This document shows positions 1 through 8,041 of a stretch of DNA of 15,515 bases, piece after piece. The position numbers were made by a program, and so were the translations under genes. Each line of letters begins with the position of its first letter. Position 1 is the first letter of the stretch. Below the pieces are notes generated by a model that saw only the letters and a list, made by a program, of their open reading frames with translations, made no database searches and had not been told where the DNA came from. Origin of the DNA: Syntrophobacter sp. SbD2 (GTDB lineage Bacteria > Desulfobacterota > Syntrophobacteria > Syntrophobacterales > Syntrophobacteraceae). Location of the stretch: assembly GCA_900290385.1 (NCBI GenBank), contig OMSV01000149.1, positions 1-15,515 of the forward strand, written 5' to 3'.

Positions 1-1
1 C

Positions 2-985
2 TCGACGCTCCGCGAGGCGGGCTCGCCGCCGCCTCAGCTTAACCTCTTTGCGCAGAACGACATGTCTTTGGTCAACCGGGGCATCCGGGCATTCAAAAAC
101 CTGGAACTGGAAAAAGCCGTTGAGCTCTTTGAAAAACACCGCAGCCTCTACCCGAAGGGCTACGACATATCCTCCAGGCTGGCAGCCGCCGAATTCCTGC
201 TGCGTGGCATGCGAGGGGCGCCGGACGAACCCGGCGAACGGCCCGGTTATCTGTGCCGCCTCTGGGATTCCTTTGAGGATTTCATTGGAGCTGCCGGCAT
301 TGGCCGGGATGCTTTTGGCGCCGAAATTAAAGGCGCTTTTTTTGCCCGAGTGATCGAAGAGACAGAAAAGTGCGGCCCGGTCGAGGGTCCTTCATTTCTT
401 TCTGGAGATATTCCCCTGGGATATGTCCTCTTGCAGGCGGGACGCTATGAAGAAGCAATCCGCAGCCTTCAGGACTGCATCCCGAAGATGGTTCACAATG
501 GCGCCCTCTACGGCTACCTGGGAGACGCTTACCTTCTCAGAGGCGATTATGAGGTCGCAAGACGATGCTACCGGGAAGCCTGTCTCATCGACCCTGCCGC
601 AATCGATTGGCGTCACATTGAGGACGCAGAGCTAAAGCAATTAAAGCAGGATATTTTGCTGGAATATGACTTTGACCCAGAACTCGCACAGGCGTGGCTC
701 CCAAGCCACGCCCGCATCGACGGGCTGTTCGAGCGCAAGGTGGTCCGCATCCACGACGGCCTGAAGGAAATGGTGGATGACTACCTGGCACTGGAGAAGG
801 CGCTGTCGAAGGAAAAGTCCCCTCTTCTATCTGCAAAGCTTTTCTTCAGGGGCATGGTCCTTTGCGAGAACCGGGAAAACCTCAAATTCATCAAGACCAT
901 CGACCTTATCCAGGTGCGCAGAATCATGAAACAGGCCAATCCGGATCTTTTTGAGGAGTTTTTGGAAAGGATTGTGGGGGGGTAA
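2..985 (+). CDS. TPR-like helical protein, 5' end outside the window
   Basis: I do not recognise a specific function. The frame is open from the first base of the window, with no start codon between 2 and 61, and the residues before the ATG at 62 (PPPQLNLFAQND) read like coding sequence. No clear ribosome binding site precedes that ATG. I therefore treat the gene as cut by the left edge; a start at 62 would give 307 residues. A tetratricopeptide-like helical pair is visible around residues 120-180 counted from the ATG (GYVLLQAGRYEEAIRSL, then GYLGDAYLLRGDYEVARRCY, ending in the typical LIDP). This suggests a soluble protein-protein interaction scaffold. No signal peptide or membrane segment is seen in the visible part. 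The stop lies 54 bp before cas3 on the same strand, but the GC-rich composition differs from cas3, so it is probably a chromosomal neighbour rather than part of the CRISPR system. Confidence 0.6.
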   Translation, partial: STLREAGSPPPQLNLFAQNDMSLVNRGIRAFKNLELEKAVELFEKHRSLYPKGYDISSRLAAAEFLLRGMRGAPDEPGERPGYLCRLWDSFEDFIGAAGIGRDAFGAEIKGAFFARVIEETEKCGPVEGPSFLSGDIPLGYVLLQAGRYEEAIRSLQDCIPKMVHNGALYGYLGDAYLLRGDYEVARRCYREACLIDPAAIDWRHIEDAELKQLKQDILLEYDFDPELAQAWLPSHARIDGLFERKVVRIHDGLKEMVDDYLALEKALSKEKSPLLSAKLFFRGMVLCENRENLKFIKTIDLIQVRRIMKQANPDLFEEFLERIVGG

Positions 986-1026
986 TGGGTAGGGGTAAGA
1001 ACTCCGAGCCACCAAATAGATGCCGC

Positions 1027-1031
1027 GGAGG
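1027..1031 (+). promoter_or_regulatory. Ribosome binding site of cas3
   Basis: GGAGG lies 8 nt before the ATG at 1040. It fixes that start over other in-frame or overlapping candidates. The 54-bp gap 986-1039 holds no promoter that I can recognise with confidence. Confidence 0.7.
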
Positions 1032-1039
1032 TACTTTGG

Positions 1040-3229
1040 ATGAAGAGCTTAGTGGAACTCTATGCTCATACGCCGAGTCCGGAAGGCAAATGGGATTACT
1101 TGGATTACCACCTGCAAAAAGTTGCCGAATTAGCAGCATCTTTCGCCGGAAAATTCAATGCATCTGATCCGGCTCGCATTATTGGTATTCTCCATGATTT
1201 CGGCAAAATCAATTCCGATTTCCAGGATTATCTCATTGCTCAATTCGAGAATCGACACCACAAGAAAGCACCTCATGCGATATGGGGTGCTGCGCTCATG
1301 TATTTTATTTTTTGGTGTACACTTAAGGATGATACCTGGAAAGAATTCGTGCTACCAATCTGTGGACATCACGGCGGGTTGGAAGCGCCTGGGCTTGTGA
1401 GTCAGAAACTTTCTGGATTCTTAAAGGACAATCCGTCTTGGCTCAAAGCGGTACTACCGATGTGGGAGCAACTTCAAAAACAATTGATCTTTAGTTCCCC
1501 TGTCTTTAAAAGCCCCAGAGGAACAAGCCGGGAACTGCACCTTCGCATGCTGTTTTCTGCGCTAACTGATGCTGACTACCTGGCAACCGAGGAACATTTC
1601 AGTCCGCAGAATACGAGCCTTCGTGGAGAATGGCCTGAATTGCTGGAATTATGGGAACTCTTCAGAGAAGATCAGAATGAGCTATTAAAAGAGGCTGAGA
1701 AAAAGCCCACTAAAGTCAACCGTGTCCGCCGTGAAGTCTATGACGCCTGCCTGAGGGCTGGTCCGATGAAGCCCGGAGTATTCAGACTAACCGTACCCAC
1801 AGGAGGAGGTAAAACCCGTAGCGGGCTTGCTTTTGCCTTGAAACATGCAATTCAAGACGGAAATGATCTCAAGCGGATTATCATTGCGCTGCCATACACC
1901 AGTATTATCGATCAGACCGCCAGGGAGTATCGGAAAATTCTTGAAAAGAAAAGAGAATGTGTACTCGAACACCATAGTCAAATTGATGTTCCGGACGATA
2001 ATGAGGACCAGAGTCCAAAGCATCTTCGGCATAGGCTGGCTTCAGAGAACTGGGACTCCCCTGTAATAGTGACCACAACGGTGCAGCTCTTCGAAAGCCT
2101 ATTCAGCAACAAGCCGGGCCGGGTGCGAAAAATTCATAACATCGCCAAGAGCGTTCTCATTCTTGATGAAGTCCAAACACTGCCACCGAACCTGCTCAAG
2201 CCAATGTTGGATGTTCTAATCGATCTTGTAAAAAACTATGGCGTAAGCCTTGTTCTATCGACCGCCACACAACCGGTTTTCGAAAACAAGCCCTTCTTGG
2301 AGCCTTTCGTGGGAGTTGAGATAAAAGAAATCGTTCCTGATTTTCCCAAGCATTTTGCAGACCTCAAACGTGTAAACTACTTTAGAAGCGCCCAGGTGGG
2401 CTGGGTTCAGTTGGCCAAAGAACTACGAAAACTCGATCAGGTGATGGTTGTGCTCAATACCCGAAAGGACGCGCTTGCGCTGATTGAGGCTCTGGGAGAT
2501 GCCCCCGATATATTTCATCTTTCAACTCTGCTCTGCGGAAGGCATCGCAATGATAAACTCCAGCAAATCCGACTCAAATTAAAGGCTAGAGGATCTGTCC
2601 GCCTAATAAGTACGCAGGTGGTAGAGGCAGGAGTCGATCTGGATTTTCCGGTGGTCTATCGTGCTTTTGGACCACTGGATCGAATTGTACAGGCCGCTGG
2701 ACGTTGCAACCGGGAAGGAGGACCAGTAAATGGGCGTGTTGTCATTTTTGAACCGTCGGAGGGCCGAATGCCCCGTGGCCCCTACTTTGCGGGTTATCAA
2801 AAATCCAAAATGATGCTTGATGGGAGAGACCCTGATGAACTGAACAACCCACTGATTTTCCAGGAATACTTTCGCCTTTTTTATGGCGACTTGGACCTGG
2901 ATGAATTGGAAATACAGGTTCATCGGCAGGCTTTAGACTACCCTAGGGTAGCCGATTTATTCCGTCTCATTCCATACAATACCTTATCCGTGGTCGTCCG
3001 GTACGGCTCGTATAACAAGCATCTCAAAAACTGGGAAATTAGTTCATCGCGCGCCACCTGGAGGCGGCTGCAACCCTTCATAATCAGTGTTTTTGATTAT
3101 GAAGCTGAGTCATATCTCCGGGATGGAATCATTGAAGATTTAGGAAAAAACTTATATATCTGGAACGGCAAGTATGACAATACGATCGGCGCAGCCGCTG
3201 AATACGATCCGGCTGATTTGATCCAATAA
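1040..3229 (+). CDS. cas3: Cas3, CRISPR-associated HD nuclease-helicase (type I-C)
   Basis: Cas3 is recruited to target DNA bound by the Cascade complex, unwinds it and degrades it with its HD nuclease. The 729 residues show both halves in the usual order. The N-terminal HD nuclease has H24, the HD pair H52-D53 (ILHDFGKINSDF), H110-H111 (CGHHGG) and a late aspartate near 177-179 (LTDADYLATE). The superfamily 2 helicase has Walker A TVPTGGGKT at 251-259, the DEVQ box at 376-379, LSTATQP at about 406-412, motif V STQVVEAGVDLDF at 524-536 and arginine-finger motif VI QAAGRCNREGG at 551-561. Length and motifs fit an intact single-chain Cas3. It is the first gene of the effector operon; cas5c starts 11 nt after its stop. 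Codon and base use are more AT-rich than in the left neighbour, as expected for a laterally acquired defence operon. Confidence 0.97.
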   Translation: MKSLVELYAHTPSPEGKWDYLDYHLQKVAELAASFAGKFNASDPARIIGILHDFGKINSDFQDYLIAQFENRHHKKAPHAIWGAALMYFIFWCTLKDDTWKEFVLPICGHHGGLEAPGLVSQKLSGFLKDNPSWLKAVLPMWEQLQKQLIFSSPVFKSPRGTSRELHLRMLFSALTDADYLATEEHFSPQNTSLRGEWPELLELWELFREDQNELLKEAEKKPTKVNRVRREVYDACLRAGPMKPGVFRLTVPTGGGKTRSGLAFALKHAIQDGNDLKRIIIALPYTSIIDQTAREYRKILEKKRECVLEHHSQIDVPDDNEDQSPKHLRHRLASENWDSPVIVTTTVQLFESLFSNKPGRVRKIHNIAKSVLILDEVQTLPPNLLKPMLDVLIDLVKNYGVSLVLSTATQPVFENKPFLEPFVGVEIKEIVPDFPKHFADLKRVNYFRSAQVGWVQLAKELRKLDQVMVVLNTRKDALALIEALGDAPDIFHLSTLLCGRHRNDKLQQIRLKLKARGSVRLISTQVVEAGVDLDFPVVYRAFGPLDRIVQAAGRCNREGGPVNGRVVIFEPSEGRMPRGPYFAGYQKSKMMLDGRDPDELNNPLIFQEYFRLFYGDLDLDELEIQVHRQALDYPRVADLFRLIPYNTLSVVVRYGSYNKHLKNWEISSSRATWRRLQPFIISVFDYEAESYLRDGIIEDLGKNLYIWNGKYDNTIGAAAEYDPADLIQ

Positions 3230-3240
3230 CGGAGGCTCTA

Positions 3241-3933
3241 ATGGTAAATAATAGAGGTGTATGGGTCAAGGTTGGTGGAGATTATGCTTGTTTTACCCGC
3301 CCTGAGTTCAAAGTGGAACGTGTTACATATCCTGTCATAACTCCCAGTGCTGCACGGGGTATTCTCGAAGCGATCTATTGGAAGCCTGAATTCCGCTGGG
3401 AAATTCGTGAAATACAGGTTTTTAAAGATATTCGTGAAACTTCCATTCTTCGAAACGAGGTGAGTACCAGAGGAGCCCCTTGCTTCATTGAAGAAAAACG
3501 AGTGCAGCGCACCTGCCTTATGCTACGTGATGTGGAATACGTTATACACGCGGAGATTATACAGAAACCACACGACAAAGAACACCCGGAAAAGCATATT
3601 AGTTGCTTCAATCGACGAGTCGAAAAAGGTCAATACCATCATCACCCCTATTTGGGAACTCGCGAGTTTGACGCATGGTTTGAACCTCGCAATGTGGAAG
3701 ACGTCCCGTTGCCGTTGAATCTGTCGATTGGAAATATGTTGTTCGATATAGTTTTTCAGGAAAATCCAGCCCGCGAAGAAATGTCCTTTTTAAGAGTCCA
3801 AGAAGGAGTGAAGCGAGAAGCGAAGGGCTGCGCCTTGGCCCTATTTTTTAATGCCGTTCTGGTAAACGGGACAATGAGTGTCCCAAGGGAAAAATATCAG
3901 CACCTCTACAAGCTGGAGAAAAACCATGCTTAA
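3241..3933 (+). CDS. cas5c: Cas5c (Cas5d), crRNA-processing endoribonuclease of type I-C
   Basis: In type I-C systems, which lack Cas6, Cas5c cuts the pre-crRNA at each repeat and then caps the 5' handle of the crRNA in Cascade. The 230-residue protein starts with GVWVKVGGDYACFTRPEF and the PVITPSAARGILEAIYW glycine/helix region typical of the family. The published catalytic set of the family is a tyrosine near residue 46 and an adjacent Lys-His pair near 116-117; here they are Y46 and K118-H119 (HPEKHISCFNRR). All are present, so processing should be functional. The ATG at 3241 is preceded by GGAGG at 3231-3235, 11 nt after the cas3 stop. The 3' end overlaps the cas8c start by 8 bp, implying translational coupling. 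Confidence 0.96.
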   Translation: MVNNRGVWVKVGGDYACFTRPEFKVERVTYPVITPSAARGILEAIYWKPEFRWEIREIQVFKDIRETSILRNEVSTRGAPCFIEEKRVQRTCLMLRDVEYVIHAEIIQKPHDKEHPEKHISCFNRRVEKGQYHHHPYLGTREFDAWFEPRNVEDVPLPLNLSIGNMLFDIVFQENPAREEMSFLRVQEGVKREAKGCALALFFNAVLVNGTMSVPREKYQHLYKLEKNHA

Positions 3934-5788
3934 GGAACTCTATGAGGCTGCAGACCGATTCACACATGATAAGCGTTGGCTACCGCCTTTTTATAAGGAA
4001 AAGAGTCCCAAATGGGTAATCGAGATCATGAATACAGAGGGAATTTTCAACGATAAGGCTTTCAGGGAGGATGAATTTAGGAAGCTGTTTGCTCCCGACA
4101 GACAACGGTCCAGCACATCAGTAGAGAACAAACCGTACCTCGGATTGGACAAGGCCAAGTTCGTACTCCAATTTCCCCATCCTCGCACAGAGTGGCCTCC
4201 GTTCTGGAAACTTATGCGCGAGGCCGCAGAAAAGACAAAAGACAAGGCATTGAATGACATAGTCAATTTTGCACAAAGTGATGCCTTCAATGAGGTAATA
4301 AAAAAACTGAAGAACAAGGCAGGTGCGGATGATCTTGTCGGATTTCGGCTATATGCCAATTCAGATTTTCCCTTTGAGAGCAGTAATATCCAAAAATTTT
4401 GGTTAGAATATTTGGCTAATGAACTTCGCCTAGCCCACAAAGGCCAGTGTTCTGTTACAGGCGAACAATTGGATCTCGCGAAAATCATTCCCCAAGAAAT
4501 CGTCGTAATGGGTCAAAAATGCCAGATTTCATCCTTCAATAAAGATGCCTTCAATTCCTTCGGAAAGAAGCAGACTGCCAACGCCTCAATCAGTGTGAAG
4601 GCCATCGCCAAGGCGATACAAACGCTTCAATACCTCAGCAATCATCCGCGTCACAGAGCTGTACTGGCACGGGGGGAAACCAGGGGGGGAGTCGACCCGC
4701 TGCAGAATTATTTTGCTGTTTTCTGGTTGCAACGTGATGAAACGGGGGAAAGTGACGGAAGAGAGGTGAATCTTGAAGAAATGCTGTCCTTGCCCTTGAG
4801 GGAGGACTTTCTAGATGAGAGCAAAGAAGATTCCGAATCAACTGAACCGTTTACTCCTCCGGTGGATTTGCAGCAACTTGACAATTTCTTGAGATCGCCA
4901 TGGACTGGGAAAGAAATCGATCAAGATCCGCCCGACAACCAATTCTATCTTGGGATTTTATCAGCAAACACCGGCCGGCTCGTGATACGGGACTGGATCA
5001 CTGTTTCACTTGCTCAACTGAGACATAACTTGGTGCGTTTCAGCTCTGGCCTGAAAATCATCGGCCCGTGGGGTGATACAAAACGTATATACCCGATTCC
5101 TTTGCTTGTTAAGGCTCTTCGGTCAGAGCCACGGTCGGATGCTTTTGATCCCAAGGATGGTGGATTATTCAAGAAACGAAGGACTATGGATTCTCGTCAT
5201 AGTGAACTGGTAAGGAGTTTAATCCGCACTGCATATTTGGGAGATCTCCCTGATCCAGGTACGCTGAGGTCTGCCGTCCAGAGATTTCGTAACTCTAGGA
5301 CGCTGAACTCTTATGGTGAAATTCATGTTCTTGCTGAAGTATTAAAATTGGTTCTCACATATAACAAAAAGGAGGCTGAAACAATGCAAACCCTTGATCC
5401 GAAACGGAACATTCCCGCATATTTAAGCGGTCGTGCCTTTGCTATTCTCGAAGAGGCCCAGCGCCGGGCTGCTGATACTCCTCTGAACACCACGCTTGTG
5501 GATCGTACATACGGAGTGGCATCTCTATCTCCCAAATCAATGTTGCCTTCACTTATTCGCACCTGTGAGATGGGGCATCTGCCAAAAATCAGAAAAAAAT
5601 GGAAGACCGGCTACGACGAGCTCAGAAAATCACTGGAGGATATCAGCAAGAGATTGGATGAAGCCGGCGGGTACCCGACAACACTGTCACTACACGATCA
5701 GGCTGAATTCGCATTGGGATTTTACTGCCAGCGCGCGGAATTTCGCAAATCAAAATCGGCCCCGAAAGTCCAGAATAGTGGGACATAA
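3926..5788 (+). CDS. cas8c: Cas8c (Csd1), large subunit of the type I-C Cascade
   Basis: Cas8c is the large Cascade subunit. In the family it recognises the PAM and helps open the DNA duplex. I chose the ATG at 3926 (MLKELYEAADRF), which overlaps the cas5c stop and has GGAG at 3915-3918, rather than an upstream in-frame ATG at 3878 that lies deep inside cas5c. This gives 620 residues, a normal size. Family hallmarks include CSVTGEQLDLAKIIP followed by ISSFNKDAFNSFGKKQ and NASISVKA in the N-terminal half, and LGILSANTGRLVIRDW in the second half. The last 134 residues are also translatable separately as Cas11c. The gene is followed by cas7c after a 16-nt gap. No frameshift or missing segment is evident. 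Confidence 0.95.
   Translation: MLKELYEAADRFTHDKRWLPPFYKEKSPKWVIEIMNTEGIFNDKAFREDEFRKLFAPDRQRSSTSVENKPYLGLDKAKFVLQFPHPRTEWPPFWKLMREAAEKTKDKALNDIVNFAQSDAFNEVIKKLKNKAGADDLVGFRLYANSDFPFESSNIQKFWLEYLANELRLAHKGQCSVTGEQLDLAKIIPQEIVVMGQKCQISSFNKDAFNSFGKKQTANASISVKAIAKAIQTLQYLSNHPRHRAVLARGETRGGVDPLQNYFAVFWLQRDETGESDGREVNLEEMLSLPLREDFLDESKEDSESTEPFTPPVDLQQLDNFLRSPWTGKEIDQDPPDNQFYLGILSANTGRLVIRDWITVSLAQLRHNLVRFSSGLKIIGPWGDTKRIYPIPLLVKALRSEPRSDAFDPKDGGLFKKRRTMDSRHSELVRSLIRTAYLGDLPDPGTLRSAVQRFRNSRTLNSYGEIHVLAEVLKLVLTYNKKEAETMQTLDPKRNIPAYLSGRAFAILEEAQRRAADTPLNTTLVDRTYGVASLSPKSMLPSLIRTCEMGHLPKIRKKWKTGYDELRKSLEDISKRLDEAGGYPTTLSLHDQAEFALGFYCQRAEFRKSKSAPKVQNSGT
5370..5375 (+). promoter_or_regulatory. Internal ribosome binding site for Cas11c inside cas8c
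   Basis: AGGAGG inside the cas8c reading frame lies 8 nt before an in-frame ATG at 5384. Its strength and spacing match those of the true gene starts in this operon. It sits where type I-C systems are known to initiate their small subunit. Confidence 0.8.
5384..5788 (+). CDS. cas11c: Cas11c, small Cascade subunit from an internal start in cas8c
   Basis: Published work on type I-C Cascade shows that the small subunit is not encoded by its own gene but is translated from an internal start near the 3' end of cas8c. It packs along the belly of the complex and stabilises the DNA strands. Here the in-frame ATG at 5384 begins MQTLDPKRNIPAYLSGRAFA and yields 134 residues sharing the Cas8c stop. The N-terminus (DPxR...AYLSGRAFAILEEAQ), followed by a mostly helical, basic sequence, agrees with Cas11c proteins. 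The start is supported by AGGAGG 8 nt upstream. The surrounding stretch is AT-rich (21 GC of 60 in 5341-5400), which may keep the site open for ribosomes. Actual expression is inferred from the family. Confidence 0.82.
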   Translation: MQTLDPKRNIPAYLSGRAFAILEEAQRRAADTPLNTTLVDRTYGVASLSPKSMLPSLIRTCEMGHLPKIRKKWKTGYDELRKSLEDISKRLDEAGGYPTTLSLHDQAEFALGFYCQRAEFRKSKSAPKVQNSGT

Positions 5789-5804
5789 TCACAGGAGGGA
5801 AAAA

Positions 5805-6953
5805 ATGACACACACGGATACAAACAAGCGGCACGACTTCCTTATGATTTTCGATGTAACAATGGGAAATCCCAATGGTGACCCCGACGCCGATAATCTG
5901 CCGCGCATTGACCCAGAGACGATGCATGGCATTGTAACGGATGTCTGCTTGAAACGTAAAATCCGCGACTATTTCGCGGCAGTTCTCAACCGGCCTATAT
6001 TTATTCAGAGCAAAATAGCGCTGAACAAGCTCATCCATGAGGGATTTAAAAAAGCTGGATATTATCCGTTTGAAACAGAATTGACAGAAACCGAAGTGGA
6101 AAATGATAGCCTCATGGAATGGCTTAGAGCACAACCGGAATTCGATGTTGTAGAGGAGGAGCGGGGAGGAGAAGATTTGCCTTTTTCTAAGGTCGTATAT
6201 GGAGGCGAATATGGCAAGACCAGCAAGATAAAAGAGCAGCTTCTCAAGGGTCTAGGTGATGACCAGAAAGAGATTAAATCCCTTATCCAGGAAATCGGGA
6301 AACGATTCAAAAAAACCGGTGATGAAAAAAAACAGAAGGGTCTGGATAGAAAGATACAGGGAGCGGCTCGGGACAACCTCTGTGCTGAATATGACGACAT
6401 ACGTATTTTTGGGGCCGTACTTTCCACCGGGCTCAATGCAGGACAGGTCCGAGGGCCGATGCAATTGACGTTTGCTCGGTCTGTTGACCCAATTCTTCCA
6501 CAGAGCCACACTATCACTCGTCAGGCACGAACTACATCGGCACGCATGGAGACAGGACAGACTGAAATGGGCAGAAAGTCGGCTGTGCCCTACGGGCTCT
6601 ATTTTGCCCGTGGATTTTATAATCCCTTTTTAGGCGAACAGACGGGAATAAAAAATGATGATCTGGAAAGGTTCTGGGAGGCACTGACCAGAATGTTTGA
6701 GTATGACCGTTCCGCCAGCCGGGGCGAAATGATCATGCATCAAGTCTACATTTTCACCCATGAAGACAAGAAGGGGAACGCGCACGCCCACCTGTTATTC
6801 AAGCTGCTTACAGATGAAATCCAAAAGAAACCTGAAGCAATCTATCCCCGAACAGTTGGCGATTATCTCCCATTCCCAGGGAAAGCCGAAATTAAAGCAA
6901 AAATGGCTGCCCAGAATATCAATAACGTCACCGTAACACTGCTAAATAGCTGA
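5805..6953 (+). CDS. cas7c: Cas7c (Csd2), Cascade backbone subunit, enlarged
   Basis: Cas7c copies polymerise along the crRNA spacer to form the Cascade backbone. The start at 5805 follows AGGAGG at 5793-5798 and gives 382 residues; in-frame ATGs farther upstream lie inside cas8c. The N-terminus has the family signature DFLMIFDVTMGNPNGDPDAD followed by NLPRIDPET and GIVTDVCLKRKIRDY. The core continues with DIRIFGAVLSTGLNAGQVRG (198-217), LTFARSVDPI and HTITR. It ends with GRKSAVPYGLY (256-266) and MFEYDRSASRGEM (297-309). Usual Csd2 proteins are about 280-300 residues by my recollection. The extra length lies between about 80 and 190, a charged lysine- and glutamate-rich segment where most relatives have a short loop. 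All conserved blocks flank it intact, so it looks like an in-frame insertion. It is the last effector gene before the accessory cassette. Confidence 0.95.
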   Translation: MTHTDTNKRHDFLMIFDVTMGNPNGDPDADNLPRIDPETMHGIVTDVCLKRKIRDYFAAVLNRPIFIQSKIALNKLIHEGFKKAGYYPFETELTETEVENDSLMEWLRAQPEFDVVEEERGGEDLPFSKVVYGGEYGKTSKIKEQLLKGLGDDQKEIKSLIQEIGKRFKKTGDEKKQKGLDRKIQGAARDNLCAEYDDIRIFGAVLSTGLNAGQVRGPMQLTFARSVDPILPQSHTITRQARTTSARMETGQTEMGRKSAVPYGLYFARGFYNPFLGEQTGIKNDDLERFWEALTRMFEYDRSASRGEMIMHQVYIFTHEDKKGNAHAHLLFKLLTDEIQKKPEAIYPRTVGDYLPFPGKAEIKAKMAAQNINNVTVTLLNS

Positions 6954-6984
6954 CCTGGAAGCGCAGTGGGATTCACTGGAGATC

Positions 6985-7805
6985 ATGGCTTTGGAAACAT
7001 CCAGCAACAAAGCAGGCAATCACCCGCCGGGCATCATCCCGCCCCATGGCGGCTATCGGGACCTAAAATCCTACCAGATGGCCGAAATTATCCATGACGC
7101 TACCGTGGTGTTCTGCGACCGTTTCGTCGACCGGCAGCCCGCCCACCCGCCCCGCACTCACGACCAGATGGTGCAGGCGGCGCGAAGTGGAAAACAAAAC
7201 ATCGCCGAAGGCAGCACTGCTTCCGGCACATCCAAAAAAACCGAACTGAAGCTGGTTGGGGTTGCCCGGGCGGCCGAGCCGCCAGCCAAGTTGCCCGCTG
7301 CCTTCGGCGGCGGGCTGTGGGACCAGTCTCCCGGTGGGGCCGTTCCGGAAGAACTGCTGCTGGACTTCCAGGACTACCTCCGGCAGCAGGGCCTGCCCCT
7401 GTGGGGTAAAGACCACCCTCAGGCACGAGAGGTCCGGGGGCTGTGTTATCCCGGTCAGATAGGTCCTATTTGACCCCGGATCAGGTCCGGGGCAGGCTCT
7501 ATAAGCGCTATACTGAAGTTCCAGCCTCCGCCGAGATTGCGGCAAATACTGTGACCTGCCTGATTCACCAGGCGAACTATCTGCTGGATCAGCAGTTGCG
7601 CGCTCTGGAGCAGGAATTTCTGAAAGACGGCGGTTTCAAAAAGAAACCGGTCCGGACGCCGATCCGGGTGGGCTGCCGCCCCCGAAGGGAGCGGCGATCC
7701 TGGGCGGCGGCCCCGCCGCCCCCGTCAGCAAATGCGCAACAGCTCAAAGAAGCCATGAACTACGCCGGGGGCAATCCGGTATCGCCATTTGTGGAGGCGC
7801 CATGA
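6985..7805 (+). pseudogene. Four-helix-bundle protein (S23-like/TIGR02436 type), frameshifted
   Basis: The first part (6985-7473) reads as a four-helix-bundle protein of the 23S rRNA intervening-sequence/S23-like type: GGYRDLKSYQMAEIIHDATV, then RTHDQMVQAARSGKQNIAEG, SKKTELKLVGVARA and LLLDFQDYLRQQGLPLWGKD. The family continuation (TEVPASAEIAANTVTCLIHQ, ANYLLDQQLRALEQEFL) lies in another frame, open from 7443 to 7805. Joining the two needs a net frame change near 7447-7452, so the gene is broken as written. A second oddity is about 23 extra residues (AEPPAKLPAAFGGG... to about 7345) between VARA and EELLLD, where relatives that I recall go directly from one to the other. The 3' end is an unusual basic, proline-rich tail that overlaps the next start as ATGA. 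The function of the family is not established. The gene begins 31 bp after cas7c, with only a weak GGAG at 6978-6981. Confidence 0.7.
7702..7721. repeat. GC-rich perfect inverted repeat
   Basis: GGGCGGCGG, two bases, then CCGCCGCCC form a 9-bp perfect stem with a minimal loop inside the 3' tail of the damaged four-helix-bundle gene. It could act as a hairpin in RNA, but no T-run follows, so it is not a classical terminator. Confidence 0.6.
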
Positions 7806-8041
7806 TCACAGATACGACGGCGGAAGCGGAGAAACGGCAAAATGAAATATTCGCGCGGCTGAGCGGCGACCAAAAGGTCCGGCTGGCCATGGAGTTCAGC
7901 GACACTTTGCGTGATATCGCGTGGGAGGGGTTTTGCCGAAGACACCCTTCAGTTTCGGAACAAAGGCTGCGCGCCATGTTTTTCGAAGAGATACATGGGA
8001 TCGAATCACCGAAGCAATCGGAAGGCCAAGGCGATGAGTGA
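7802..8041 (+). CDS. Small protein of 79 residues paired with the nucleotidyltransferase gene
   Basis: The start ATG overlaps the preceding stop as ATGA (7802-7805), and the end overlaps the next gene by 8 bp (8034-8041), so it is tightly coupled on both sides. The protein is short, charged and predicted helical: FARLSGDQKVRLAMEFSDTL, then a segment ending RRHPSVSEQRLRAMFFEEIHG. The arrangement 'x-LS-x-E/D-QK-x-R-LA ... RHP-x-xSE-x-x-LR' is one I recall from small uncharacterised proteins encoded directly before nucleotidyltransferase-fold proteins. No membrane segment, signal peptide or DNA-binding motif is evident. By position it could be the small partner (for example an antitoxin or regulatory subunit) of the downstream protein, but this is inference from gene order. 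The C-terminal residues ESPKQSEGQGDE look disordered. Confidence 0.7.
   Translation: MITDTTAEAEKRQNEIFARLSGDQKVRLAMEFSDTLRDIAWEGFCRRHPSVSEQRLRAMFFEEIHGIESPKQSEGQGDE

Noticed and set aside
5496..5804. Extended N-terminus for Cas7c from an upstream in-frame ATG
   Set aside because: That stretch overlaps cas8c in another frame and lacks family similarity; the start at 5805 has a strong ribosome binding site and the conserved N-terminus.
7063..7545. Long minus-strand frames opposite the four-helix-bundle gene
   Set aside because: Antisense shadows caused by high GC; the + strand matches a known family.
7702..7721. Rho-independent terminator at the GC-rich hairpin
   Set aside because: No T-run follows and it lies inside an open frame upstream of coupled genes.
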